In this document: piece by piece, positions 22,699 to 33,302 of the stretch
Layout of the letters: each line of letters opens with the position of its first letter
Numbering within the stretch: the first letter of the stretch is position 1
From: Enoplolaimus lenunculus
Lineage: Eukaryota > Nematoda > Enoplea > Enoplida > Thoracostomopsidae
Reading direction: 5' to 3'
Assembly: GCA_030248215.1 (NCBI GenBank)
Contig: JASANG010001666.1
Location: 21,600-85,599, forward strand
Length of the DNA stretch: 64,000 nucleotides
The notes under the pieces: model-generated
The model's input: only the letters and a program-made list of their open reading frames with translations
What the model was told of the DNA's origin: nothing
Databases searched by the model: none
Made by a program: the position numbers and the translations under genes

Positions 22699-23148
22699 TA
22701 CTGTAGCGACCCGAATAAAAGGGGGACTGATATTTATTTGGCTTCTCCAGAGGGTACCCCCTGTTATTTGGTTTTGGACTGTTATTGATTTTTAACCCGC
22801 CCTCCGCCGCCCTTCGCTACTGACATATATGCGGTGTTGCAACTATCCGTTAAACTAAACGTTTAATCGTCTTGAATCAAAAGCTTGAGCGAAAATGCAA
22901 GGTTAAACTTAGGAATTACCTTCTCACTTGAGTAAGTATGCTTTAAAGTTTCGAACTCAACATTATTTGGGCCTGGAGTCACTTATGCCCTATAATTAGG
23001 GTTATTTGACATTTACGGACTCTAATTAGAATTTAAAGACTCTATGCGCTTAGCGACTCTTATTAGGAATGCGGACTCCAATTGATTTGTATGTACTCAA
23101 AATGGGATCCCCCTCTTATTACCGCATCTTATTCGGGTCACTACAGTA
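22699..23148 (+). mobile_element. Family L: TACTGTAGCGACCCGAATAA-ended MITE
   Basis: A 450-bp element with TACTGTAGCGACCCGAATAA on the left and TTATTCGGGTCACTACAGTA on the right. The right half has repeated GGACTC phrases. It has no coding capacity. Copies are at 52094 (inverted), 61608 (inverted) and 63512. Confidence 0.8.
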
Positions 23149-23165
23149 CCCCTTTAAAACCTGAG

Positions 23166-23412
23166 ACCCGTGTAAAGATCAGGGGCGGAACCTTTTTCTG
23201 TGGGACTAGAAAAGAGTAAGCGTAAAAGATTTACACTATTTGCTTGGCTTAGACACAGGCTTAAAAATATGCATATTCTTACGCTTAGGCTTTATAGGCT
23301 TAGGCTTAGAAATATGCTCACTCTTTACGCTTAGTATTAGGCTTAGGCTTAGGCATTAGGCTTAGGAATATGCTTATAAAATACTGTTCCGCCCTTGTTC
23401 TTGACATTGGCC
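23166..23412 (+). mobile_element. Family B copy
   Basis: The CCCGTGTAAAGATCAGGGGC end is inverse to CTTGTTCTTGACATTGGCC. Hexamer blocks and AATATGC spacers lie inside. Confidence 0.75.
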
Positions 23413-23652
23413 AAACCTGACGTGAAGCCGCGTCTACGCCAGAAAACGGCATAAACAAAAGTTGTGATCATTGCTAATTCTGTGATCGTTTAAGACACCT
23501 GTTTTATGGTGAAAATTTTTTCCACTGATTCTTCCATAAAAAATTTTCGTACAATTACATGTGGAAACGTATTATGTAGAAATTTCCACAATGTTTTCAA
23601 CCAAATCATTAATGTCAAGGTCCATGTATAAGGGCGTACCCACTGCGAATTT

Positions 23653-24088
23653 CCCAGTCTTCCAGTGTTCCAGTCCCTTCAATGTCCCAATCTCCCAGTG
23701 TCCCAGTCTACCAGTGTCCCAGTCTGCCAAAGTCCCGGTCTCCAAGTATCTCAGTATACCAGTGTCCCAGTCTCAAAGTGTCTCAAATCTCCCAGTCAAC
23801 CTGTCTCCCAATGTTCATAGTCTCCCAGTGTCCCAATCTCCCTTTGTCCCAGTCTTTCTGCGATCCAGTCTTTCTGTGATCCAGTTTTGCAGTGACCCAG
23901 TCTCCCAGTCTCCAAGTGATCCAGTCTCCCAATGTCCCAGTCTCCCAATGTCCTAGACTGCCACTGTATCAGTCTCCCAAGTTCTATCCAGTGACCCAGT
24001 CTTCCAGCGTCCCAGTCTCCCGGTATCTCAGTGTCCTAGTGACCCAGTCTTTGAATGTCACGGTCTTCCAGTGTCCCGATCTTTACAC
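23653..24088 (+). repeat. CCCAGTCT/CCCAGTGT minisatellite
   Basis: Degenerate tandem repeats of about 10-11 bp (TCTCCCAGTGTCCCAG). The open frames over it give only low-complexity SPSVPVSQ-like translations. It runs straight into a TTAGGC-like tract at 24095. Confidence 0.85.
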
Positions 24089-24094
24089 TGGCCG

Positions 24095-24300
24095 GCTTTG
24101 TAAGTTTAGCTTTACGCGTAGGCTTCGGTTTCCACTTAGGCTTAGGCTTCGGTTTCTACTTAGGCTTAGGCATAGGTTTTGGCTTTGGCTTAGACTTTAA
24201 GCTTAGCCACAGATTATTGCTTCGGCTTATACTGCCTAAGGTTAAAAGTATAAGCCTATGCGCCTATGCGTAAGCCTATAAGCCCAAAACATAAGCCTAA
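24095..24300. repeat. TTAGGC-like hexamer tract, probable family B relic
   Basis: TTAGGCTTAGGC-type runs are followed by the inverse orientation (GCCTAAAGC) at 24230-24300. No clear terminal repeats are present. Confidence 0.5.
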
Positions 24301-24806
24301 AGCGCTTGTATACTTTAATCAAAACAAACTTGGAAATGAATTTATTCAAAAATCACTTACGGTAAAAACAAATTTAAATTAATATAATGCGATCTGCATG
24401 ATGATTGTTGTTTGTTACTGGTGCGTTCGAGTCCAGCATGATGCCAGGAGTATGGAAAAAAATTAATGGAAGAAGCATGCCGCGATCGATCCTAACTTCC
24501 AAATGGAAATAAGTTTTCTGGCTGTCAAATATTTAGCCCAGACACAGATGCCGGTGACCACGCCCCTCTTGTTAACAGCTCGTGCGGTCATTTGAAAGCA
24601 CAAACAACTCGGCATAGACGGTTTACTTCATTAAACTCTAGAGCGAAAATGGTTAAGGCGTTGTGTTATAGGTCATAGCTATGTTACAAAAGTTAATCAA
24701 CCTATTTTGCCCGGATCTATCTCTTATTCTTAGAAGCGATTCACAATATTAATTATTTTGGTACGTATAGCTCAGAAATGAGCATACTCCAGAGTATAAG
24801 ATATCT
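24301..24806. other. Unassigned non-coding stretch
   Basis: No supported gene or repeat. Confidence 0.4.
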
Positions 24807-25054
24807 AGCCTATGTATAGAACAGGGCCGGATCGTTTTCCGGAGTGGCGCTATAATAGAGTCAGTTTAAGCTTAAGACTTATTGTTTTGCTTACGCATAG
24901 GCTTAGGCTTAGGCTTAGTCTTAGGAATAGGCTCAACCATGCGCTTAGGCTTAGGCTTAGGAATAGGCTCATCCATACGCTTAGGTTTAGGGTTTAGGCT
25001 TAGGCTTAGGAATATGCTTATACTATTGCTCCGGCCCTGTTCCATACCTGGGCC
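24807..25054 (+). mobile_element. Family B, GTATAGAACAGGGCCGG subtype
   Basis: The left TATGTATAGAACAGGGCCGG is inverse to CCGGCCCTGTTCCATACCTG on the right. Hexamer blocks lie between. This subtype also occurs at 52983, 59850 and 62318. Confidence 0.75.
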
Positions 25055-25451
25055 AGATATCTGATGAGATCAGGACCGTTCCCATGATTTCAATTCGGAA
25101 GAGTAGTATAGGCTTCAAGTGAAAAAATTTTCTATATTATTCAGAAATATATATATTCCGAAGCCTGTCATTTTGAGTCCCAATATAATTTTTGTCCAGA
25201 TGCTGTTGGGGGGGCCACGGCCGGGGTGCCCCCCCGTGGATCCGCCATTGGTCTCTTATTTCCAGTAAATACGATTCATGATATGGTAAAACTTTTGTTG
25301 TTGATATCTTTATGTTTTTGTGTTATTTTTAGAGCAAAAGTATATTAATCAGTGAACAATGTTTAATCCTTCCGTCGATTAAACCATTTACCCCCTGATT
25401 TTACTCCGTTGAAACAAGGGTTCCCCCTTTTTGCAGCAAAAAAGCAGAGTC

Positions 25452-28400
25452 ATGGATGACCCTTTAAACACAAGCACCGAACATCGAACGGTCGTTGCAA
25501 TGACGTCACTGCTAGGCTGCATTGCAGGGGTTGCTTTGCTTGCGTCTGGATTCGTTATATATGCTGGACGTCGCAGTAAAGGATCACAGAGTAACTCGGA
25601 AATCCCGGCGCAAGACAACGATGGCATTGTATTGAAAAGCGTTGAAGAACGCGGCGGAAGTCCGGTCAAGTAGGCTTTCTGGCTCTTGTACACTTTTCCT
25701 AACGATTAAACACTAAAGCTTTGGTCGTTTTCAAAAACTTAGGCTTAAACTAAGGCGTTGACTTAGGCCATGGGTTTAGGAATATGCTTACGATTTAGAT
25801 TACAAGGTTGTTTAGTTCTAAGCCTAAAGCGTAAATGTGAAGAAGAACTGTACGAGAGCCAGATTTATCTGATCGTTGACGAAACGTCCAATGGAAGGAA
25901 CAGGGGCGGTACAGTATTATAAGCATATTCCTAAGTGTAAGCCTAAACCTAAGCCTAAGCGTAAGAATGAGCATATTCCTAAGCCTAAGCGTAAGACTAA
26001 GTCTAAGCCAAGCAAAAATCAGTCTAAAGCATAAGTTTACTATATTCTAGTCGCACGGAAAAACGTTCCGCCCCTGATCTTTACATGGGCCGACGAAACT
26101 GTGGATGCAAAATTAATTTTGGAAAAAATACAAAATGTTGCTTTTTTATGTGGTTTCATAATTTTAAAAAATTATATAAATCAAAATCCGGAACAAAACA
26201 TACGGGACACAGATAATTAAGTTTTCACGGCGACACCAGACTTCGGCCCATGTAAAAATCAGGAGCGTAACGTTTTTCTGTTGGATTAAAATAGAACAAC
26301 CTTAACGTTTAGACTATTTTTTGCTTGCTTAGGCTTAGGCTTAGGAATAAATTCATTCTTACGCTTAGGCTTAGGCTTAGGCTAAGGCTTAGGAATGTGC
26401 TTACAATACTGTTCCGCCCCTGTTGTTTACATTGGCCCAGACTTCTCAGAAAGCTTTGGTTGGTGTTCAAAACAAAAATACCCAAAAATTTTGGAAATTA
26501 ATATCGCGAAGCCGCTGTAAACGTTCACCGTTGTGTCACTGCGTTTAAGACTCATTGATAGAGAGCAAAGTCAGAATTACTAAAGTGATAGAAAATGCTA
26601 TAACCTCAGAAATGGCTGTATTTATTGTAAACGTTGTCGTAATACTTAGCTTTGACCTATTAAATAGCAGCGGCGCCAGCAATGAATCAACAAATTGTTG
26701 GCAAGGGTTCCTTGCGATGTATGATAGAATAAAATGCCTAGTGAGCAAACCTAGCCAGAAGCCGAACCGTATAGGACAAAATTTCTTGGATGCAAAATTT
26801 AGGTTTGTATTCATGTTTGGGGGCATAACCGCCTGATCTGGGGTGCTACTTTGCTTTGGATCCTGCAAGTGAATAACGAAACGTTGCGATTACTGTGATG
26901 AATGATAATTTCAGCTATTTCTCAGTTTTACAAAATGTTCCATACCGTGATATCAATTTGCAGCCAAAATCAGCGAAATCTGTACTTCAAGGACTTGGAT
27001 TTATACGACACGAATATGTGAGTATTAAATACTTGGACCAAACACCACACAGACCTTTACGCGTCTTCCATATTCATGCCACAGTTGCATTTCATTCTCA
27101 CTACTTTTTAGCTGCATATGTCATGCTCCAAACAGCTTTTTGTCCCAGTTTACAACTGAACCGTCTCAAACGCGAACTGTTATTTAGAGCAGCGCAAACA
27201 GCTATTTTAATGCAAATTGATTTTTATTGGATGTTCCTTATTTGATTTTGTTTAGCAGGTGAATTTTGATTGGGTAAAAACCTGCCAACAAGTTTACACC
27301 ATACAAACCAAGTGTATTTTATACTGTTAAACTATGCTTATGTCGTTTTCTGCACGACTTTAATCCACCACTCGATATCAGTTTGCATTTCAGTAGTTGT
27401 TTTATGTTGCTCTAGCCAACGATTTGCGTTTGGAATGTCACAGTTGCGATCTAGGAGAAATTGGTGTTTGGTGCACGAGAAAATATACACTGCAAACAAT
27501 GGGGAGTCAAATTGACTCTCTCAGAAATAGGCTTTTCCTGACTACACAAACTGATTCAAATTCGACTCCACCACAGTCAAATTTGATTCACAATGTTGCA
27601 CGTTTGACTCAGGCGGAGTCAAATTTGACTCAGTTTGTGTAGTCAGGAAAAGCCTTTTTTTCCGACAGAGTCAATTTGACTCCCCATTTTTTACAGTGAT
27701 ATGCATGCCTTTATTGGAATTCATTTTGTTACGTTTGATCTTTATATTCTACTATTTCTTGTTTGTATTGGAGTTTATTTTTTACGGCTTCAATAATTTT
27801 TGGTTCTCGTACACTTTGACCCGTCATCTGTGCCAAACGCTTAGGCTCAGGTTGAGTTTTAGGTTAAGACATAACATAGCTTAGGTTTAGATAAAGGCTT
27901 GCCTATGATACTTAGGCCAAGGCTTTGCGTGTGATTGAAAACCTAAACCCGTGGCTGAGCCTTAATTTCAAATTAATGGGAAAATTTGCAAAAGCCGAAT
28001 TGTACTGTTTTAGTTTGAATCATTTGACGAAACCAGCTCTGGCACCGTTGACGCCATCGATCCGGGTGGTGAAACCGATGGCGATACTAAACCGAATGCT
28101 ATTGGTCGATTGAAATTTGCGTTGATTTTCGAACGGGCAACAACCAATGAAACTGCACGGACCGCAACAGCCAATCAAAACGCGTCAAAGTGTAAACAAA
28201 CCGAACGGCGTGGATCATCGGGAGCGCTTCAACTCAATTTGTTGGCTGGCAACTTGAATTTTGAACGCGAAGCGGTGGAAAGTAGTCCAGCAAGCTACGG
28301 ATTTGGTCAGTTATCTGATAATATAAAGTCGGCAATAGCTGCAGGGTCGAATTCGATAGCAAACGGTGCTAAAGGTTTACAAACAACAGATGGCGATGGC

Positions 28401-28969
28401 GAAAGAACGGATTTCGGGCGTAAACCAAGCGAAATATTTTTCAGGGCAACATTATTGCCTGGCGAGCTAGAGATTGCGCAGTCAGGTGTAGTTCAAGTCA
28501 ACAACGGGGGAGTGATGACCTTCGGAGGATCGCATCAGAAAATGAAACTGAAAGGTTGGTCTACGGGTAAACGGACCATGTGGCCTACCTGACTAATGCC
28601 GCTGCGCTGATTGAATTTTGTCCACTTAACCAAAGTATGCTCATTGTTACGCTTAGGCTTAGGCTTAGGCTTAGGAATATGCTCATTGTTACGCTTAGAC
28701 TTAGGCTTAGGCTTAGGAATATGCTCATTGTTACGCTTAGGCTCAGGCTTAGGCTTAGGCTTAGGAATATGCTTATAATACTGTTTCGCCCCTGTTCTTT
28801 ACATTGGCCAAATTTTAAAAAAATTAGTTTAAATTTCAGTACCAGATCATTCAGCATTGAGTAAATACACGTTGTGTTTACACGCAGTGCGATTAAAAGA
28901 TTTTGAACCGATTGGTCAAATTCAACTTGCGTTGAATAAATTGAATACAAAATCATTGACTCCGCAAAC

Positions 28970-29011
<42 letters not shown>

Positions 29012-32000
29012 AGACCAGATGGCGATGCGAAATATATACAAAATGGATTTGAAACCAACAACAACGGTTCGTGCAGTGCAGGTCCATAGCAAGAACGGGG
29101 GTACAAAGGCTGAGCCTCTCGTGAAAAATATTTTCCAGCCACGTGAATACTTCTGTCCCCACGAAATGTTGGAAAGAAAAGAATTGCAAAATTTTACCCG
29201 CATATGTCTTGAAATGAATCGCAGATATCGTATAAAACAGCGGGATAAATTATGGTCAAATTGCTTAAATTTGCAGAATCAATATTTTAGCTGTTAAAAA
29301 TAGAGAAACAATTATAATTAATTTGTTAACTTATTCTGAAATTACTACGGCACCAATTATCAGTTAGCAATAAGTGTTCAATTGAACAAAATACGTTTGA
29401 GGAACTTTAGCACCGTTTCTTGTTTTTAATTAGCAGAAACTTTGATTGACTGGTTTGCAAGTATGCACTGCATAAAATGGTGAGTCAAATTGACTCTCTC
29501 TGAAATAGGCTCTACAGGACTACACAAAACTGAGTCAAAATTCGACTGCACCAGAGACAAACGTGCAATTAAGTGAGTCGAATATGACTCTGAAATAGTC
29601 AAATTTGACTCAGTTTGTGTAGTCCTGCAGAGCCTATTTCAAAGAGAGTCAATTTGACTCACCATTTTTTGCAGTGTACAAGGCGACTTATCAATATATA
29701 CTTAGTTTATACAAGTCATGTATTAACCTTATTCCCAGTGATGTGTAGCATCTATTACCGGTTAGTAATATATTTTCAAACTGTCAATTTTCTTCAGCAT
29801 TAAACATGAATACCGCACATTAACAGGATAAATCAAACGCAAAAAATATCTAAATTTATAGCAGACCATGAATTACTGTAGTGCTATTAACCCTTTCTCA
29901 AATGAATATTTTCTATTTCTCCTGAGACATACCTTTATGCTAAGATTCGAACTCCGGTGACTGGTGTGGGAGGCGTATACCATCACCACTCAGCTATAGG
30001 AACTTGACGCTCGAGCCCGAAGGGGCTCTCACGTCTTGTGGTGATTTAGTACTATGTATACGTGTTGCAATTGTTAAACACGGTGCGATATATACTATTT
30101 AACGTATATACGCTGAGCTGAGTTGCCTACAGGCAACTCAATGTGAGAAGGGGTTAACATTCGGCAACTGGTGCTCGGTGATAAATACGTTTGAGAATAT
30201 GAAAACTGGTGTTAATTTTGAACAAAACAGTCTTTGTTGTATTTTCAGAAAATCAATGGAAATGTATTATTGACACTCGTCTGGAAACCAGAATTGTTTC
30301 GACTTAAAATCACTGTTAATCGTGCGACGAATTTGTTGGGTGATGTTAAAAATTTAGGTAAGCTCAAACGGCAATACTTTTGGTATCCGCGGGATATCCG
30401 AAATGCTAAGAAAATTTCGAAATATTTTGCACTGTTTCACCAGTACAGTAGCAAGAGTTGACGAAAAGAAATTCTGGATTAAAACCCGAGTCTGGTGCCG
30501 TACCGCTCCATAGTCTTGATTTTTATTATTTTTAATCAAAAGTGATTCAAAAATTAATAGTAAATTATACGTACTAAACCACTCATCCAACGCAAAAATG
30601 ACACAATTTAACTCAGCGCGTCGCTTTTTATACACATGAAAAATTTAGATTTATGTAGGTACTGTAAAAAATACATTATGAGTTTAGCAGTACTCCATAT
30701 AAAAGATCAAAAAAGTAAAAGTTTTAAGTCTTAAAAATTAAAATTTAATTGAAATCGTTAGGGGAGGTTATAAAAAGCCAAATTGGCATTATGTTCCAAT
30801 TTATTAAGACTAGAGCGCCTATTGAAGATTTCGACCGATATTATTTTTAGCAATGTAAAAACAAAAATTACTCCTAAGTTTAAGCCTCTTTAGCGTAACA
30901 AATATAAGTCTAAAACAATGCTTAAGCCAAAGCCCAAGCAAAACAATTAGGCTAAAATGTAAGCATAGTTTATTGCAATTCCGTGAGAAAGTGAGCACAA
31001 GCAGATTCAGAGGGGGCGGGGGTGGCCTACGCCCTAGTCAGAAATTTTTTGTAACAAAAGGATAATGTTGTTACCTTACAACGTTTGCCCTTGAGAATTT
31101 TTTTGTAAAAAATGATAAGGTCCAGTACATTACAATTTTCCCGCCGGATTTTTTTGTAAAAAAAATAACGTTTTTTTCGTAGTACTTTACAATTTTTCCC
31201 CTCAGTAAATTTTTTGGTGAAAAATTACGTTTCATAACATTTGCCAGGCCGCCCCTGTCAGAAATTTCTGGATCAGCCGCTGAAAGCGGGGCACCTCTTA
31301 AAGTAACATGGGCTCAAGCATAAGGATATTTCAATGCGGTTCTTTACTCATGGAACGTAAAACGACCATCCGATGGAATCCCTGTTGCAATGGTTTAAAT
31401 CACACGGATACAAACCAAAACAACACAATTTCAAGTGACCAAGGCAATATTTGTTAGTCAGTAGCAAACTTCTAAACCGAAGACCCAGAACTATTGAGGC
31501 AGCTGCATAATTAAATAACGATTTGTAGAATTTTATGTTTTACGGTCCCAACAATCGCCTTGTGGCTCAATGTACTTCCTTTAGAGCAACCATTTAAAAC
31601 AAATGCTTAAAAAACGAAAATTGAGGTTCGGAAAGCCAAAAAACAGAAATTCGAGTTTCGTATATACTTCCAAAATAGAAAATTTAAATACCAATATCAG
31701 AGTAAATATGAGGCAAGAATTAACGGATAAGAAAAAATATCCGATGTCCATCACTATACGCAACTTTAAGATTATAAAAAGTTGTTTGAAGCTAATCAAC
31801 TACAAAACAACCGGCCTATAACGTGAGTTCTCAATTTGGTATTAATAATTTTAGACACATACGTTCGCGTTGCGGTATTCAACCGCTTAGAGCATTTAGC
31901 GAGCAATAAAACTACAGTTCAAATCCAGACCGCAAATCCAATCTATGAAGAATCGTTCGAATTCAACTTGGCTACAGGGAAACTTGATGATTTAAGAATT

Positions 32001-33302
32001 GAGTTACAGGTCAGTCGTACCACTGTCGCTATGAACGTCAAAATTGTCTGTTTGTCTGTACGAAGCCTAAGTTTTATCCCAACAACTCTACACTGCAAAA
32101 AATGGTGAGTCAAATTGACTCTCTCCGAAACAGGCTCTACGGGACTACACAAACTGAGTCAAATTCGACTCCGCCAGGGTCAAACATGTGACTCAGTGAA
32201 TCGAATTTGACTCTGACGGAGTCGAATTTTGACTCAATTTGTGTAGTCCCGTTGAGCCTATTTCGGAGAGAGTCAATTTGACTCCCTATTTTTTGCTGTG
32301 TACTGCGCCTAAGTTTTATCGCAGAAACTTTTGCAAGAACAATCTAACTTTTTTAAATAAACCAAATTGTCAACAGCTTAAAAGACAAGTTTAGCAAATA
32401 TATATACTTAAACACACTCGGGCATATAGTGGTTTTCCGTCATAGCACCGTTTAAGTTCGAATTATCGTTACCGATGAGCGAACATGGCAACGGGACCGT
32501 CAGCACCTATTCATTGATTACTGCCAGAATAAGATTAGTGCGTTACTAAGCTATCGTTAACGGTTTGCCCATATCTTAACAAATATTTTCGTCAGTTTTC
32601 GGAGCTGCTGAGGATGTACCACGAGTCTATAATTTCATCGATACGCGACTAATCAAAGTCAAATTCGACTCCGCCAGAGTCACAAATTGAGTCGAATTTG
32701 ACTCAGGCGGAGTCGAATTTTGACTCAGTTTGTGTACAGTCAGGAAAAGCCTATTTCGGAGAGTCAATGTGATTCACCATTTTTCGCAGTGCAGGAGTAC
32801 ACAGGTCATATGGCGTACTGCGTTGTTACGATTATAACCAGTTGTGTGCCGGTTTATTTCAAAATGCCAGAGCCGATTGCGGTACGACTGCACCAGTTCA
32901 GCCCTGAACGTAGGTAATCTTTGATTTCAGGTAATTCGACTAAGCGGAAATTCCGAAATTCGTGGCATCGTCGAAATAGGCGCCGAATCGTTGTGTGACG
33001 ATGGTTTCTTACATTTCCTAGAAATGGTTTCAAAACCAGGTCAATCGGTTCCAATGTGGCATCAGCTTCAGTCACCAAAGTTAGCAATAATACAACGAAA
33101 CGCGTTACAAGCAACATCATTCGTCACAACAGCAACAACTAAAGGTCGATCGCTAACCCCAAACGCGACAACAACTTCTGCAAGTTCGAAAATAATAACC
33201 AATCAAAAGACGCCATTCATGTTAACAAAGTATCCAATGAAATGTCAAATGGATGGTTCCAGTGTTGCAAGCAGCAATAATCGTCGATTTCATGCGAAAT
33301 AA
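25452..33302 (+). CDS. Synaptotagmin-like protein, two degenerate C2 domains
   Basis: Predicted coding exons are 25452-25664 (acceptor before 25437), 28014-28566, 28840 to about 29081 or 29120, 30249-30357, 31855-32009 and 32931-33302. Splice phases agree at each join, giving roughly 550 residues. Exon 1 encodes a short outside segment, a membrane helix (TSLLGCIAGVALLASGFVIY) and a basic cytosolic start, as in synaptotagmins, which act in vesicle membrane fusion. Exons 2-3 give C2A (GRLKFALIFE; LHAVRLKDFEPIGQIQLAL), with a long insertion between strands and a poly-Asn linker. Exons 4-6 give C2B (GNVLLTLVWKPELFRLKITV; DTYVRVAVF; ANPIYEESFEFN; closing PMWHQLQ) and a Ser/Thr-rich tail. Loop-3 aspartates used for calcium are missing in both C2 domains, so calcium-independent action like that of SYT12-type members is inferred. 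The subtype is not settled. The exon 1 donor (GTCAAG) and exon 3 donor are uncertain, and an upstream 5' UTR exon is likely. An AATAAA overlaps the stop codon. Confidence 0.82.
25888..26092 (-). mobile_element. Family B copy in synaptotagmin-like intron 1
   Basis: CCTAAGCCTAAGCGTAAG blocks lie between GGAACAGGGGCGGTACAG and CCCCTGATCTTTACATGGGC. Confidence 0.75.
26245..26437 (+). mobile_element. Family B copy in synaptotagmin-like intron 1
   Basis: GGCCCATGTAAAAATCAGGA to CCCCTGTTGTTTACATTGGC, in the opposite orientation to the copy 150 bp upstream. Confidence 0.75.
26530..27250. other. Intron 1 segment with open frames of doubtful meaning
   Basis: Plus-strand frames at 26555-26836 and 26895-27245 (93 and 116 codons) are unusually long for this DNA. 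They carry no recognised domain and no convincing splice partners. They could be alternative exons or chance. Confidence 0.25.
27488..27698. mobile_element. Family C copy in synaptotagmin-like intron 1
   Basis: CACTGCAAACAATGGGGAGT and its inverse bound a full palindrome with a TCACAATGTTGCACG centre. Confidence 0.8.
28630..28809 (+). mobile_element. Family B copy filling synaptotagmin-like intron 2
   Basis: Three hexamer blocks end in CCTGTTCTTTACATTGGCC. The left terminus is missing. The intron is only 28567-28839, so the element makes up about two thirds of it and ends 30 bp before the acceptor. Confidence 0.75.
28971..29012 (+). repeat. (AAC)n microsatellite in coding sequence
   Basis: About 14 AAC units fall in frame in the exon linking C2A to C2B and encode a run of 13 asparagines. 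Length variation between individuals is expected but would keep the frame. Confidence 0.85.
29466..29676. mobile_element. Family C copy in synaptotagmin-like intron 3
   Basis: CACTGCATAAAATGGTGAGT to CACCATTTTTTGCAGTG, with TA on the right. A full palindrome. Confidence 0.8.
29891..30153. mobile_element. Family A copy in synaptotagmin-like intron 3
   Basis: It is flanked by TTAA at 29887-29890 and 30154-30157, with CCCTTTCTCAAATGAATA and AATGTGAGAAGGGG ends. Intact TTAA on both sides makes this one of the best-preserved copies. The pol III-like boxes are on the minus strand, opposite to the host gene. Confidence 0.8.
30990..31265. repeat. Dispersed repeat with TTTTTTTGTAAAAA blocks (intron 4)
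   Basis: It shares block order and a terminal ATAACATTTGCCAGGCCGCC with 14950-15180. No termini are defined. Confidence 0.45.
32091..32300. mobile_element. Family C copy in synaptotagmin-like intron 5
   Basis: CACTGCAAAAAATGGTGAGT to CCCTATTTTTTGCTGTG, flanked by TA on both sides. It starts only about 80 bp after the exon 5 donor. Confidence 0.82.
32651..32791. mobile_element. Family C, left-truncated copy in intron 5
   Basis: Arms from AAAGTCAAATTCGACTCCGC to CACCATTTTTCGCAGTG. The left end is absent. Confidence 0.65.

Noticed and set aside
26555-27245. Two plus-strand frames as separate genes in intron 1
   Set aside because: There is no domain, no start or splice support, and they lie among MITEs. 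Kept only as an uncertain segment.
28585-29142. Minus-strand 185-codon frame with poly-Cys and serine-leucine runs
   Set aside because: It is the shadow of the AAC microsatellite and family B hexamers under the synaptotagmin-like exons.
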